Assembly: GCF_020882245.1 (NCBI RefSeq)
Contig: NC_083597.1
Span: forward strand, 16,092,581 to 16,156,580
Source: Rhopalosiphum padi
Lineage: Eukaryota > Arthropoda > Insecta > Hemiptera > Aphididae
Reading direction: 5' to 3'
Length of the DNA: 64,000 nucleotides
Below are positions 46,271 through 61,540 of the stretch, in pieces. The translations under genes and the position numbers were made by a program. Below the pieces are notes generated by a model, which did no database searches, was not told the DNA's origin, and worked only from the letters and a program-made list of their open reading frames with translations. The stretch's first letter is position 1. Each line of letters starts with the position of its first letter.

Positions 46271-49200
46271 GCCCGCGCATACCGGTTGTCGAGAGCGAGT
46301 TATAGTCCTTATTGAGATGATTGGAGGAAATCTCGCAGTCAGACGGCAGTCTTTAATACAACCCGCTCTCATCTAATTAAATGCATAATATTATTATTTT
46401 CATACGTATTTACGAAAAACGAATATCGAATAGGTATTATATTATTAACCAGTATGTATATATTATATACCGGTATTATTACTGGTGCATTTTTTTTTTA
46501 ATTTTTGATTTGTTCTATTCGTCTTCCCGTACAACTGCGGAAACCGACACCTCTAAGTATAATGTGCAATATATGTATAAAAAAAACAAACGGACATTAT
46601 ACATTATAAATCTAGCGATATGGCATTTAAATACTCGAACAGTACCTATACATATATTTGTTGTCGGTTAGTTTTAGCATATCTCAGATTCGTAATCAAT
46701 TGAACTGTTCCTACTTTAAATTTATAAAAGACATTTGTTCAATCATTACTTTAAGCAGACACAGTTGATTGAAAAATGATACGTATAATAAAATTATAAT
46801 AATATACCTATAGTAGTATGTCTAAGTTGTTTTTATTACAGCCAACTAGTAAATACTTACATGTCACAGGATACGTATCCAAATGAAATCTTCGTTGTCC
46901 ATCACATTCGAGAAAGTTGAATCAATCTTGTATCTTACTATATAATTTTATCATACATTTTATCAACAATTTTAGACATAATCTAGACTCTAGAGGGTAA
47001 TGGTACAATAGCCCCCCTCCCACATACATGTTTAAGTACTAATTTAATACATATTACATAAACATTATAGATTTTTTTAAAGCATTACCTATATTATTTA
47101 ATCTTGAATATAATATATATAATACATATTAGGTACTAATATTGTTTACACCGATAGATATTATTAATAAACAATTTGAGAGATAGAAGTGAATTATATC
47201 CTCCTCAGTTCCTCTATTATACTTTTATAGAAACAGTAGATAAAAAAATGTATTATGTTTTGTTCTGCGCCAAAAAAAAAGGTAACTCAAATGTAGTTAA
47301 CTGTAATAATGATGTGAACGCTAAATTATATAATTGCTATTTAAATAGGTAATAGCGTATTGATATTGACCTAATGGAAAACGAAAAATGTCTACACAAT
47401 AATTATTCTTTAACTATTCATTGTTTTGACGAATCCTCATGCTATAATCATTTTTATTGCTGTTATTGCTTTACTTGATAAATGGAAAATAAACCTTTTC
47501 CAGAAATTAATGCACATGCTATTAAATTTTAAATGCACCAATTTACAAATGCCGTACTACAAGTAACGAAATTTTTAGTAAGAAAAATAAAATAAACTAA
47601 ATAAAATAATTAGTGTTACTAGAATAAGTTTGTCAGTTTTGATAAAAATAAATAAAAATAATTAAGAGTAAATTGACGTTTATAGAAATGCAATTACCTA
47701 ATAGTTTGTTTTGAATAAATTGCAAAAATATAAGTCTAACAACTAACGTAAGTATTTTATACATATAATTATTGTCAAAGATAGAGATAATTTATGCAAC
47801 TTTTACATAGGTACAAGTATAGTGTTATAGGCAATGAAATAATATTTTATCATAAACAAATGAAGTATAATATATCGGATAGTTTTAGCACCTTTTTTCT
47901 TTTCCATTTAGATTTATCAATTGGATTAATCCAATTATATTTGAGAATCGAAATAGGTATTAATGTCTCATATATCAAGAAACTTGATCGCAACAAATGG
48001 CAGCGATGAAGTTTTCCCGTTTTTTTTTGTGAGTTGTCAGACTTATAAGGATAAAATGTGATAGAAAGTTCTTTGAAAAAAAAACACTCATCCATTTACA
48101 ACATTTGTAACGGAGAAGTTTTGCACTATCGTTATTTTGGTTTTTTGAACATTTCTAAAAGGTACTTTATATATCCAGGCGTGATTAAAGGAAAAAAGAG
48201 TAAAGCTACAACATATTATCATTTATTATAATACTTATATAGTATATTACTATATAATAAACTATTTGTGTAGTACCTATGTAAAATTTTGTTGGATATA
48301 AAATAATATGAACTTTAAAATATCTTATTATGATTTAATTTACCACATGACATGTGTATTTGATGAAAGTTAGCAAAAAATTAAAATTTAAAAATTATTA
48401 TGAAAATAATTAGAATAAACAAAAACCTCGAACATCAAACATGTATGCATAATGCATATAAATATAATAAATTGAAAGTAACTTAGTCTGTATATCTATA
48501 ATTAAATGTAACAACACTAATTACTATAATTATCGCTCATAAAACACTGCAGGTTAATGTTATTTAAATAATACTATACTATTATATTTGTATATGCCAA
48601 TGTATATTGTATACGTATACCGGTGCTTTCCATTAAAGCTCAAAGTGCATACAGCATATGCTGCCTGAACAGTCTGACGTTTATATACCGAGGTCTCCGA
48701 TTATATCACAAACAAATTAAAATATACAATAAAAATGTTTTAGAATAAATCATATTTCCCAACAATTTATGTAACAAAATTATTAAATATTATATTAATA
48801 TCAAGATACAATTTAGTATTTAATACGGTATTGTACAAGTATTATTAAGTTATATAAATGTATTAGTAAAAATTGTAGATTTAATTACCCAACATAACCT
48901 ATATTTAGTCTAAAGACAATATTGTATTAAAACATTTTTTAACCTTATCGGTCACGCGACTATTTTATTAAGGTTATTTATTTGGATATTATAAATCTAC
49001 AATACATATTATTATATAGTAATAATACATAATACAGTATATACATTATACAGGTACCTAAACACTATTTTATGCGTGACTACAATAAGTTTGTAATAAA
49101 TTGTAAGCAACGATCGTACGTCATACCTCTGCGTTCTAGTATGATAGCTGATAAAATGATAAGAACCTGTAAATAATGTACATAGGTTATTCAGATAGTG

Positions 49201-52200
49201 ACTGATATGCGTCTTACACTGACACACCGGCGCCACCATCGACAACCCTCGAGAAGCGGGTGACATGAATCGGATGTAATGTAGCTCACAAATATATATT
49301 ATTTCGTCGGTATGTCATCGTTGCATTGCAAAATGTAATTTTAAGGACCTCCAAAATATTTTTAACTTGTGGAAACTCAATATACGTACAGCGAACAAAA
49401 ATTGGGCTGATACCGAATCGGTTCCTGTTTGTTTTTAAGTATTTATTTACAGTAAAAATAGGTATTTGGGCATATAATATTACTGTTATAGTTATCATAA
49501 CTATAATTATATTTGAGTAAAAACTAATTAAGTTATACTCATAAATATTTTTTTTTACATTCAAAAATAACTGTGCCAATTGTCAATCTTCAAAATGTCA
49601 TCTTCAGTCTATTCCAGATCAAAGTAATAGTTACACTATTGGTTTTAGTAAGATCATTAAATAATAAATGTATAAATAGGTAGTTGATACCACGTTTGTT
49701 AATTTTGTAACAGCTATACACGATGCCGTAGCATTAAAGTGGTTAGGATTTGAAGATATATTAGATAAGTAGATTCAATTTATTGAAATGGCGAAAGAGA
49801 AAAATCTAGCGAATTTATATTTCAATTAAATTAATTTAAAAAAATGTACCAGTCTTGTTAAAGATATTTTTAAAAGTATTCAACTATAGATACAGATGCT
49901 TATTTTTAAAAGTATTTAAAATTCTACGAAAAGAATATTCGAGTAAAAATACAAATACATTTTATTTTACTTTATAAATCCACTAAACCGATTTTTTTTT
50001 AACATTTTCATATTTTACATTTATTTTTATACAATTTTTACCGTATCATTTTGTGTAATTATGAGTTATGAATTATTTTATTTTTCAAGGTATTTCATTT
50101 TCAGTTGGGTATAATAGTCACTTATATAAACGAGTATAATATTACCGAGTGTAATATATACACATTACGTATTATTAGTTCTGATATTTTTAAAAACAAA
50201 ATATTTTATATTATGAATAAAATAATAATACTTCTTGTAAATTCAAGAAATTTTATATTTTTTTTACAGATTATATCTTTTAATTCAAATGCAATGAATG
50301 CATTAAACCGTTTCTCATTTTTTTTTATCTTTATTGTTTAACGTAATTAAATTTTTTATAGAAATTATTGCATAAACTAAAAAGAAAAAATATTTGATTT
50401 GAAACATAGATACTCTGAGAAAGTATTTAAAATGCAACTTTGTGTATCTACTTAAAATCTATTAGAAAAATTTTGCTCGGCTATTTTATAAGTCCACGAT
50501 ATAGATATCAGATAACTTCTGAAGCTATTTTGTAGATAGTGAAACACATCTAAAATTTAATCACGAACCAATTAAGATTAAATACCTATAAAAATACCTA
50601 TAATTCCAAACGATAATTAATTTTTAAACTCTCCAAAATAGTTTGATAGGTAGTTGATAATACGTATATTATTTATTAATTATCATAAACACCTATTTAT
50701 GATTAGCCTATTACAACATATATATAAATTGGATTTTAACCCATAAAAAAAATAAAAAACGCGTTTTACAATTAAAAGATATTTTTTTCAAATTATAATA
50801 AATAATTAAAGATTCTATTTTATTGGCACATCAAATATATTATATAATTAATTGCTTAGGATAATAAATTTAGTGAGGTAAAATTATAAAAAATTAAATA
50901 AAAAATAATAAACATTAATATTGAGTATAATGCTAATAATCTAAATAAAAACTAAAAGCTTTAATAACAACGCATATTTTTAATTTTTAATATGTATTTG
51001 ATATCTGTTATTGTTGTACAAAATTACAAGTTTTTCATCTGATATTTTTTTTTTATTTAATTATAAATATATTAGTTGTGTTTGATATTAAAAATATATT
51101 TGTGTTTAATACTGAAATTGTAAATACAACATTAGATTTATTGGTTGGGCCTTAATAATGTTGAACAATTTCTTTGATACAATGTACTTTATAAACTGTG
51201 ATAGAAATAATAACTTGACCAATTATATACTTAAATAAAAATATCATCTTATGTAAGCGTTCATGTTATTTAACCTTTAAAATCTTATAATAAACACGAT
51301 GTTTGCACATAGTATACGAAATAACAAAAAAAAAACACGTAGATATACCTACGAATAATACTAATTTTGTTTATTTTTTAGAGGTTTTTGGGTAATATTA
51401 AAAGTATTTAATTTGTATAATGAAATGTTGTACAAATACTAATTAAAATAATTTAGTTAGTTGTGTGTTATGTTTTGTTGTAACTATTGTGTTTTTTAAT
51501 TTTAAAATCGCATTTGTAAACTCTGAAAATCAATATCTCATGATTTGTTTAATCTAAATTTGTGATAAAATCTCTAAAACACTTTTTCAAAAAAAATAAA
51601 TATTCTCTGTGAGCTGCATTTTGATTTATCACATCCATGGCGTATTTCTTTAAAGGTACGGGCAGACAAAATATAGCATTTTGAAATTTCATGTATCTTT
51701 AATTCTTAATACATTCATAAGCACGTTTTGAAAAAAAAATATAATCGTAATATCGATATTAAATAAACAAACAGTCGTCGTATTATATAGTCGTCAGGAT
51801 CGGGAACTTCATGAATGTTTTATATATTGTTCTTCAAATTTAAATAGATTGTTTTTCAACACGAATGATATTGGTCCATTGTATGATATTCCTGTGCTAA
51901 ATTGTCGCAACTGAATGAATTGCCGTAGTTACCAAATAACAATTCAATCATGGATTATTATTTTTACGAATACAATAAATAATAATATAAAAATTAGTTT
52001 TGTCCATCAACGATTGAAACGTTATAATAGTTGCCTGTATAAACTGAACACGCTGTATTTATCATTTGATAACATTTAAATTGCTTTAAATTAAAATATA
52101 AACATAAATAAATGTAAGAATTAATTATTGGCTATTCATTAATTGTATTTAAATTAATCTTGTACGTACACAGACATTATAGAATGTTTGTTCTGTTTTT

Positions 52201-52540
52201 ACCGTACTCTTTTTAATAGATTATTGATTACGTCGCATATATCACTGTTGTGGGTATGATCGACCTTACTAGTGTGTTGATTAAAATATGTAATATCAAT
52301 GTTTTTATATGTTTTAAACGGCTATAATTATTATCAAGTTTTGGTGAGCTGAAAAGGAGTTGTGCAAAATATTAAAATCCAACTGATTAGGATAATCGAA
52401 CAACTACGAGTTATAAGCACGATTTAACTATATTTAAGATATACTTAAAGTGTATCTTAAACCGTAGTTATGAGTGAAGTTTATTTTCGATAGAAAGATA
52501 CTCTGTATGTTACATACTATTGCATAGTGAGTTTGTGCAT
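46271..52540. other. non-coding AT-rich stretch
   Basis: No supported gene. Small patches of interest: a minus-strand frame near 46860-46930, an open + frame near 49692-49770 and a GC-rich patch at 49200-49330; see the findings. Confidence 0.45.
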
Positions 52541-52545
52541 GAGAA

Positions 52546-52579
<34 letters not shown>

Positions 52580-52580
52580 G
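52541..52580. repeat. (GA)n microsatellite
   Basis: About 18 GA units with two interruptions. Confidence 0.95.
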
Positions 52581-55500
52581 CGCTTTCATGTCGAACATTG
52601 ATTCAGAGTTTTATATTTAATGACAAGAGATATCCGACACGTTGGAATTCAATGACGAGTATGTGCAATACGGGAAACAATTTATTGAAGTATGGATGGG
52701 TATAGATAAAGGGAAAAAACGGTAACGTCATAAACATACTGCACAGAATTAATAATGCATGTACGGCGGCAGATAAACAAACACACCGGTTATTAATATC
52801 TGTTTGAAGAGGGCTTTCAATTTTTAAACAGATGAAAAAAAAGAATGACATTATGCTTATAATATAATAATATGTATCATATAATGCGTAATATTAATAT
52901 ATATATATATATTATATACTATATGTACAAGGTAAAAACAGAAAAAAAAATTCATAATGAAAAATGCTAGGAAGATAAAAAAAAGGGTTATTATTAAGCT
53001 GTGCTCATATAATATATACATATTTGTATATTACATATAGAATAAAAATTATGAGCAAGTATTGATTGGATCGAAAAAAAATTATGATTGCTTGAGTTAT
53101 GAAAAAAAAAAAATTGTATGAAACGAATACTCGGTAATAATTATTCAATAATTTAGTAGGAAGGTATTGCAAGTATCTATATAAGCGGTGGACGATAAAA
53201 AAGTTCGACGATTGGGCGTGTCGACTCAAAAAATGAAAACTGAGTAACATTTTTTTAACTGACTCTTTAAATGTTTGGTATGACTATAATTATACATCTG
53301 CACTCTGCAGTACATGATATTTTTTGTTTGAGCCCGATCATTGATTGTACAATGATTTTTATTATTTTTTTACTTTTAAATCAACAATTCATGGAGGGTC
53401 AAACGAATAGTAATACATTATTATTTGTATAATTAATGAGTACATTTTATTTTTTTCTCTATAGGTAAAAAGTAAAATACAATATTATTTAACATTTTTT
53501 TTTTTTTTTTAATAATGACCGTTCATTAACAAAGTAAATATAATCATAAATTCCAAATACTTGTACATGTGTGTTTGAATTGTAAATCAATCATGATGAT
53601 CTGTATTTTTAAAGTTTTATTTTTTCAATAAAACATTCCCTTATATTTTATAACATATAGTAAAAAAAAAAAATACGAGTAAATCAACGGTATTATACAA
53701 ATAACTGCGTAATTTTGATTGAAAAGTCTTCTATTTATAATTATGTGTATTTATGTGTTTTCTTTTTTGGAAAACATTTACCGTTGTAATAAATTATTTC
53801 AGATTCTGTGTATTTAATGTTTCATATTAGAACTTAAATTCAGATGATTTTTTTGTCAGTGCCCACTGCTCAAAATGTAGTATGGTATTTACATTTCTAA
53901 CCATAATTTTGAACTAAGAAATTCATCAGTGCCATTATATTTTGTAGTCAACATAAGTATTAATTAAAATGTAGTATTTCCACTAGGTTCGTTAATTAAA
54001 ATTCTAAGTTATTCATTAGTATTATAACTAAAAAGTAAAAAGGATGATTTTGGGTTACTAATTTCGTAGATTTAAAGACTCATGGATGAAAACGCAAAGT
54101 TTATGTTTTAAAATTCATGTTAACGATTACGTATAATAATTCAATTTTTGTGCGCACGATAAAACAATTACAACAACACAACAATAATTATACAATACGC
54201 TGTAAATGATTCTTCCGTCCGTGTTCCATGTCAAACCGTCGTACATTTATATGCCGGTACAGCGTACAATTTTCAGATGAATGATCGATTTTCTCCAAAA
54301 AAAAAATATATAAAAAATAGTTTTAAATCACCTCGAATACATTATGACTATATGCACACATCGCGGTCTACAATGTTCATAATATTATACATTATACATT
54401 TATGTACCGGTCGCCATCGGAGAGCCTTTAAGCAATGTGTGTTTATAAACATTCCGAGCGTTTCACCCCCCCCCCCTCATGTCGCACACACAAACACAAG
54501 CCGCCCTAAATGCGATGATATTAATCAACATTCGTACCATCCGTCCAAGAGCAGCCAAAACACTCAAATCGTGTCCACGGAACACAAACGTATGCATAGG
54601 TACAATACACACATACTATAAACACAGACATCAGCCCAGAGCGGTCCATTTACATGGGGGTTTTTAATTGAGAGCAGACTATATAATATGTATGGTATAA
54701 AACGTTACCCGTCTCGTTCATCCCCCGCGGAGCCGCTCGTGTTTCATAAATTGGTTACTCGGATAAGTGAAATGTTATATTATGTATAATGTTATGTGTG
54801 TGCGTATACCTGCACTGTCTGTCGCCGCCGCGATATCGTTGACAAATGAACCGATACGAGTCTGGGCTTAATTGAAAAAAAAATATATACAACAAACCAT
54901 CAGACGGACCGGGCGGGCGGGCGGGCGGGCAGAAATCTTGAGAATATTAGGATAGTTATTTGTTGTATGTGTGTGTCCTTTTTTTCTTGCTTAAATTTAT
55001 TTTTTAATGGATCTCCTCGAAAACCATCACAGTCTTCGTGGTTATATTATATATAGGTAGTAGGTACCTAAATTATATTAAATCTTATAAGTGTTTTGTG
55101 TGCGTGGTTAAACGCAAATAAAATATTTTATATGGACCATAGTTTAATGATTGGCAATCTCCGAGCTTGGATTTTCGATGTGTAATTTGATGTACCCCGT
55201 CTGATACCACTACGCACATCGTATTATTATTATAATATTATGTGTAGGCAATAGGCATAATAATATGTACATTTAGAATTATCAAATTATGGGCGCCAAT
55301 AGAAAATGTGACTTAACACGTCCCTTATATCATTCCAAATATATCCATAGAAAACTAATATATTTGAATGAGTTTCTTCATTAGTACCCAATATATAAGA
55401 TAATTTCAAACTAATAATTCCATAATATATTTGTTTAAAAATGATGATTATGAAATTTAATTACTAATAACTTTATAACTGGTAGTTTTTAAAGTAAGAT

Positions 55501-57806
55501 TATCAAACAATTGTTGTATATTCATTTATTAGATATAGTGTTATACACTATTGGTTTTCGGATTGATGTAGAGCGGAAGTATTGCGTGTAAGTATACGAA
55601 ATTGTACGTCGTAAAATTTAAATAGTATATTTAATTAATTATATTGACATAGGTAGGTATTACATTATAGAACGTGGTGAATGGTGATGTATCATGTATC
55701 AAAACAATTTATCCAATTTCAAAATATCATAATTATTTTTAAAATTTAAGTAATTACAAGTAGTAGTATAAGTTCTAAAAGTTATTAATTGCTTTGAGTT
55801 TTGGTTACAATAGCTACAAATGTTCAGTGTGACTCTCGTCATTACTTTCATGACACGCACAAACGATATTGCAGAATAAATAATGTTTATATATACATCT
55901 ATTTTCTTTAGGTCACCCTGTTCTCCAGGCTTTACGGTATACAATTTGTTTTCCCTTTGAGCCTATAAGAAATACAATATTGTACCTCCCTTACCAAAAT
56001 ATTTTGATTAACTGAAAAGACGCATTACACTATATTATAGACATCATGCATTAAATTTAATTACAGTTGAACTGTTTCAACAGGTTTATAAAAAATATTT
56101 GACTATGATGTGTGCCGTGCAACTATAGCGAGAATTATATATTCACATTAGATATAAAGTAAATACTGTAAAAAAAATGTAATATAATTGCTGACTTTTA
56201 AAACTTATTCTAACTTGTAATTAAAAACTTGAATTTTACAATAAAAATGACGTTTAAAAATCGGATGAATCGTGAACACTGTATTTATGTAAAACAAAAA
56301 AAATATAAACTTGATTTAATTTGAGATACGTAGGTACATAATAATATCATTGTGCGTATTTTTTTTTAATTTAAACAAATTACTGGACATACCTATTACT
56401 GGATCAATATCATCGGTATGTATAATATGTATGAAACCGTTTAACCGTGTTGTAGTTTTTATTATAAATTCAAGCGACCACTTATTGTTTTTTTACGTAG
56501 CTACACGCATCATTCACCAAATTACAGTAATTTGGATCCATTAAACAGAAAACGTTCATGAATTTTAATAGCCAGCACATAAACGTGCAGTAGATTTTGG
56601 AAAAATATAAATATTATTGCCTATTAGTATAGATTTTTTGTTCCCTATTCAAATCAGCAAAAACGATTTTATTTAATATTTATTATTTTGTATTTAATTA
56701 TACGTACGAATATTTTAAATCAACGTATAATTATTTATGTCTGCGTGTTTCATTTGTATTATATATTAATAACATAATAATATAATACATATTATACGCG
56801 AATATATTCTCAACTTGCTTTTGGGAGGTCAGCGCATGAGATTCGAGCTTAATAAAATGTATTTTATATTTTTCTACAGTAAAAAGTTTTGGTGGTAGAG
56901 ATTGTTATTCCGAAAATGATAATATATAGTATATACGTTGTACACATCATACATGTTATATATTTATTTATTATATGCATATTGCTTACAAGTTACATAA
57001 TATTCGTTTTTTCATTTGCATGAAGTCATTACATTATCTGCGCATATCGACTAGGTAAATATTCTGTAAACACAGTTTGAAAATGAAGAATATATATAAA
57101 ATATGTAAACATGATGTAAAATAATATCGATAGTTATGATGAAGCTTATAAAAAATATTATGTCACGGTGTCCGCTTTTTTGGCAAATTAAAAATTAAGT
57201 TCTCAAAAAATATTATTTTGTTTGATCGATTTAACGAAATAAACCAGATATAGAACAAATAATATATTTTTTTTAAATAAAATTATTTTTTAAATTTAAT
57301 TTCACACGTGTACAACTTAAATTATGCAAAAAGTACTAATATTTTTTTTTATGGCAATAGCTATAACTCGCTTAATGATAAAATACATACCTAAAACCAT
57401 CGATTTTGCAATTCCTTTTATAATAATTATAATTTTTCATGAACTGTATGTTATGATATAATTAATACTTAATTTTCGATCCACTTTATAGTTTCAGTTT
57501 AAATGCTATATCCGTTCATGGAAATTAATTAAAACAATTATAATAATCAAAATAACCATGCTGTAAATGACAGTGAATATATTAATATTCTAATGAACTA
57601 CAATTATTTTACAAAGTTATGGAATTTACATACCATATAAATAATTATTAATCAATAATAATATGTTTTGAAGTTGAAACAAGTAACAACTACTGAAACC
57701 CATTATGTTAACGGTGTAATGGTCAAAAATAAATACATAATAGTATTTTAAAAATTCAAATTAGTATTTAAATATATTAATAAAAAACTTAGTTAAACTT
57801 ATTTAA
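52581..57806. other. non-coding stretch
   Basis: No supported gene. GC-richer between about 54.38 and 54.95 kb, including a C-run at about 54466-54476. A 114-codon + frame at 54277-54621 directly follows an acceptor-like TTTTCAG but is CA-rich and low in complexity. Confidence 0.4.
54909..54930. repeat. (CGGG)n microsatellite
   Basis: Five GGGC units, able to form G-quadruplex-like structure on one strand. Confidence 0.9.
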
Positions 57807-57860
57807 GGTCCAGGGGTTCGGACCCCCTCCCCCCGAAATTTTTTTCAGTTACGGCCTTGG
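57807..57860. mobile_element. solo transposon-end fragment
   Basis: GGTCCAGGGGTTCGGACCCC, then a C-rich run, CCCGAAATTTTTTTCAG and TTACGGCCTTGG. Read in reverse this is CCAAGGCCGTAACTG followed by a G-rich block, the same layout as the subterminal regions of the two MITEs at 17 and 20 kb. The embedded GGGGT-TCGG-ACCCC is a perfect hairpin. No partner end was found nearby. Confidence 0.45.
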
Positions 57861-60800
57861 TTTTTATAATTTCAAATAGAAATTAATTCAAAATATTCAA
57901 AAATATCTTATTGATTATTATTATTTTTTTTTTTTTTATGAACATTTTTTGGCCTATATAAACTTCTTAAGTCTAGATGTAGTTAAATAAAAATAATTTA
58001 TGCGATGTATATTTTTATATTTTAACTGTTTGTCATAATTTATATTTTAATATGAATTATGTAAAAAATATATTAGTAATTATAAAATTATCATCAACAT
58101 TTATCCAATTAGATTTTGTAGGTATAGTCAGAATTAATTAATACAAAATACATACATGTTCTTGGATTTAATATTTTAGATTTTAAGCAGAGCGTTATAT
58201 TGGTAAAAATTCAATTTTTAACTTTAATAACAAATACAGTTATCAATATGAAAGGTTAATATATTTATACACAACAGTTTTGGGTACATCAGTATTGACA
58301 TATAAATTAAAAACAGCTGGTATAATATTATAATTACTATTTTTAATATTTATAATACGATTTGTTTATGCAAAGATTAATTCAATCTTTTTTTCTATCG
58401 AATCAAAAATTTAAAATCATATAAATTTAAATAAATAAACTACTTTTTTACTTTTTGATTAATTTTGAGCCTATAGAAATACAACTAATATAATAAAATA
58501 AATTATATTTAGAAATATAAATTGACATATTTGATTTGATTTTTTTGAAAATATAAAACATTTTTTATTTTGATTCCCTAAATTCATTAAATGCCTACAT
58601 AAATTATTTTACCAAAAATAATCCTCAAATATAAAGTTCAAAGTATTTTTTCCTTCAAAAAAAAAAAAATTAAAAAACATACGTCATTGTAAAATCAATA
58701 TGTACATTCTTCACTCCACTCAAAATCTAAAATATTTACGTACCGATATGAAATATAAAAAATGTTTTTAATACCTATATAGATATAATTTAATAGTTTT
58801 ACGGGCACACTTTAATGCAGTAGCAGCATTATACATAAAGTAAACAAACACTAGTTGTTACTTGTAATTGACGGGAACGTGAGTGGTTGTAAATTAGTAA
58901 ATTTTAACTATACAATAACGGATATGCAGCCCAATATCTATCATTTATTTATTCTTATCGGTACTCGTAGTCCATTATTGGAAGCCGTTACATATATTAA
59001 TACTATTCAAGCAAATGGAATTTGTGGTATGATTTATTTTCAATTTTGTGGTTTAATACTTGCAACGCAAATAACCTAACGCGAAATAGAGACCTATTTT
59101 CACGTGTAATAAATATACGAGTACGTGAATCTGTGAATTTAATACATGCGTTAATTATTACACATAGAATTTAGTGTATTTTTAACGCGTTTAGTATATT
59201 ATACTTAACGCGTTGAAAATACAATAATTTATTCCAATGGCCTCAAATTACAAGATATATTAATAGTATAATATTATATACATTTTATAAAAATTAAATA
59301 CATTTATATACATTTTAATAAAATAATTATAATGTTTGGAGTCCAAACAAAACTTTAATGCTAAGTAATTAATTACAAATCTTTGTTGAACATCATTCAT
59401 ATGGAATTTTATAATATAATATTTTGATACTTTACAAAACTAATTAAACTATTATTGACATAGTTAAGTGAACGAAACATTGCATTATAATTATGTAATT
59501 TTAAGTAATTTAATGTAGGGAATTTAATACAATTTTTATAAGAAACTCAGAAGAACCAATCTCGTAGGTAATATATTATTATCTTATTAAGTTATAGATT
59601 ATATTTTACTGTATTACATATAAAGACTTTGCTCTATAAAGTATTAATAAGACTATAAAAGGGACCATGAAAAGACGACAAGGTATTTCACTGAGAGACA
59701 AATCGTAAGAACTCAACTAATAATTTATTATTTATTATTACACCGTATATGGTATCGTACAATTCGTATTAGAACATTTAGAAAGTATTTTAAAATACTA
59801 CATTTTAAATAAACATTAACTCTGTTGTGAAATTTATATAACTTTTTGTATATAATGATGCTGCGTACTTAAAAACCATTTGTATAGCTTTTGTCTAATA
59901 AAACCGAAATATCTACCCCTAACCCGTATTTTTTCAATAAATACATATTGTAGTTATAAACTTATAACTGAAATTTGTGTAGTGCAACAAAGAATAAAGT
60001 TCCGCTTCACCGGCACACCACTGACTGTATAGTGTATAACCATTATCCAGTAACAAAACGATAGTTTTTATTGCTAATATTTTCATTGTGCATATATTGT
60101 ATACTATGCGTATGCGATTGTTAAGGTTTATTTTAGAAATGAGGTTGATAAAATTCAACGAAATGTATAAAGTTACATTAAGTATATAAGTATATATGTA
60201 ATTTCTAAATAATTAATTATGAATTCAAAGATTTAAATAAAACTATTTAGAAAATAAAAACCTAAATACCTAAAATAATTGTTAAATGCGAATTTATCAG
60301 AAACACGCGTTAGGCGTTCCTTTCTTTGCATTCATCTCAAAACTTAACATTACACTGTGCGGCGCCCGTGGTATTTTAAAATAATCGATTCACTGCCAAC
60401 GGTATATTATTAAATTTGAACGAAATTACACATCATATTCGGGTATACAGGTCTTCAAAATCCTCTTACACACAAACATACATATGACTCGTGATGGATA
60501 GCACTAGTTCAACAGTTAATTTAGTACAAAACATGTTCATCTGTACTATGATTAACAAGCTATATTTTAATAATATATATGATATTTTTCTTTTGGTAAA
60601 TCGAAACTCGAAATTAAATTCAGCCGTAACTAATGTATATTATAATAATTATAGGAAAAAAGGTGTCCATTATGACGTTTTAATTTACAAGTGTTCATAT
60701 AAATTTGTAAATATAACATACTAAAATATTAATACTATAATATTATACAATATTACTATCCGTCTATATATGTACGTAAATTTGACTGATATGGCTGTAA

Positions 60801-61540
60801 ATTAAAACTATACTCGTAATTAAGTGTTTTAGATCGCTTTTAATGATAAAATAAAATATTTAGCTGGTATAATAATAATAATATATAAAATGAAAAATTG
60901 TTGATCAATAAATTAGGGCTTATTATATATACCAAAAAAAAAATCTGAAAGCGATAATTTATAAACTAAACGAGCTCTCGAGTTCCTGTAATGAATGAAA
61001 TATGATATTAATTTTTAATATTTCTTAAAAAAAAATAATACGCACATTTGAAATTTTCATATTTAATAGATGAATCATCGATAAAGGCAAACAAGTTTTA
61101 AAAATGATTAAAAAAAAAAAACCCAGTTGGCAGTTATAGTATTATAGGTATAGATTATGTAGACGGGTAGCATTAACAAGTATAATAAAACGAGAGTAAA
61201 CAGAGTTCGAACAATCCGAAATTATCTGTCAAAAAGATTGCATCGGAAGTATAATAATTACCTATATAAGGTAATTAAGATATAATTCTTCGATTGATTG
61301 TGCTATGCACATCGACGACTTTAGGATGTCCGAGTAACGATAATGTTATTGGATGTGGTGTAGTTGAACGTGTCGTATAAGTAGTAAAATGTACGTGACA
61401 CGGTATTGTCGATCAAATCCAACTCTCGCGAACGCACGTCAGTCTCTATATACACAGCTAGTCTAATCGCGGTCCTTTGCAAAGGTTAAGTTTATTGCTA
61501 GCAGCTGTATTCATACATTATATATCATCATATATTATGT
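57861..61540. other. non-coding AT-rich stretch
   Basis: No supported gene. Contains the palindrome at 59176-59222. A 74-codon + frame at 58855-59079 lacks splice or homology support. Confidence 0.45.
59176..59222. repeat. 47-bp near-perfect palindrome
   Basis: Two 23-base arms pair at 21 of 23 positions around a single central T. The arms contain AACGCGTT and AGTATA. With almost no loop it would extrude as a cruciform or fold as a tight hairpin. Confidence 0.85.

Noticed and set aside
54466..54476. Run of about eleven C
   Set aside because: Simple homopolymer with no associated feature.
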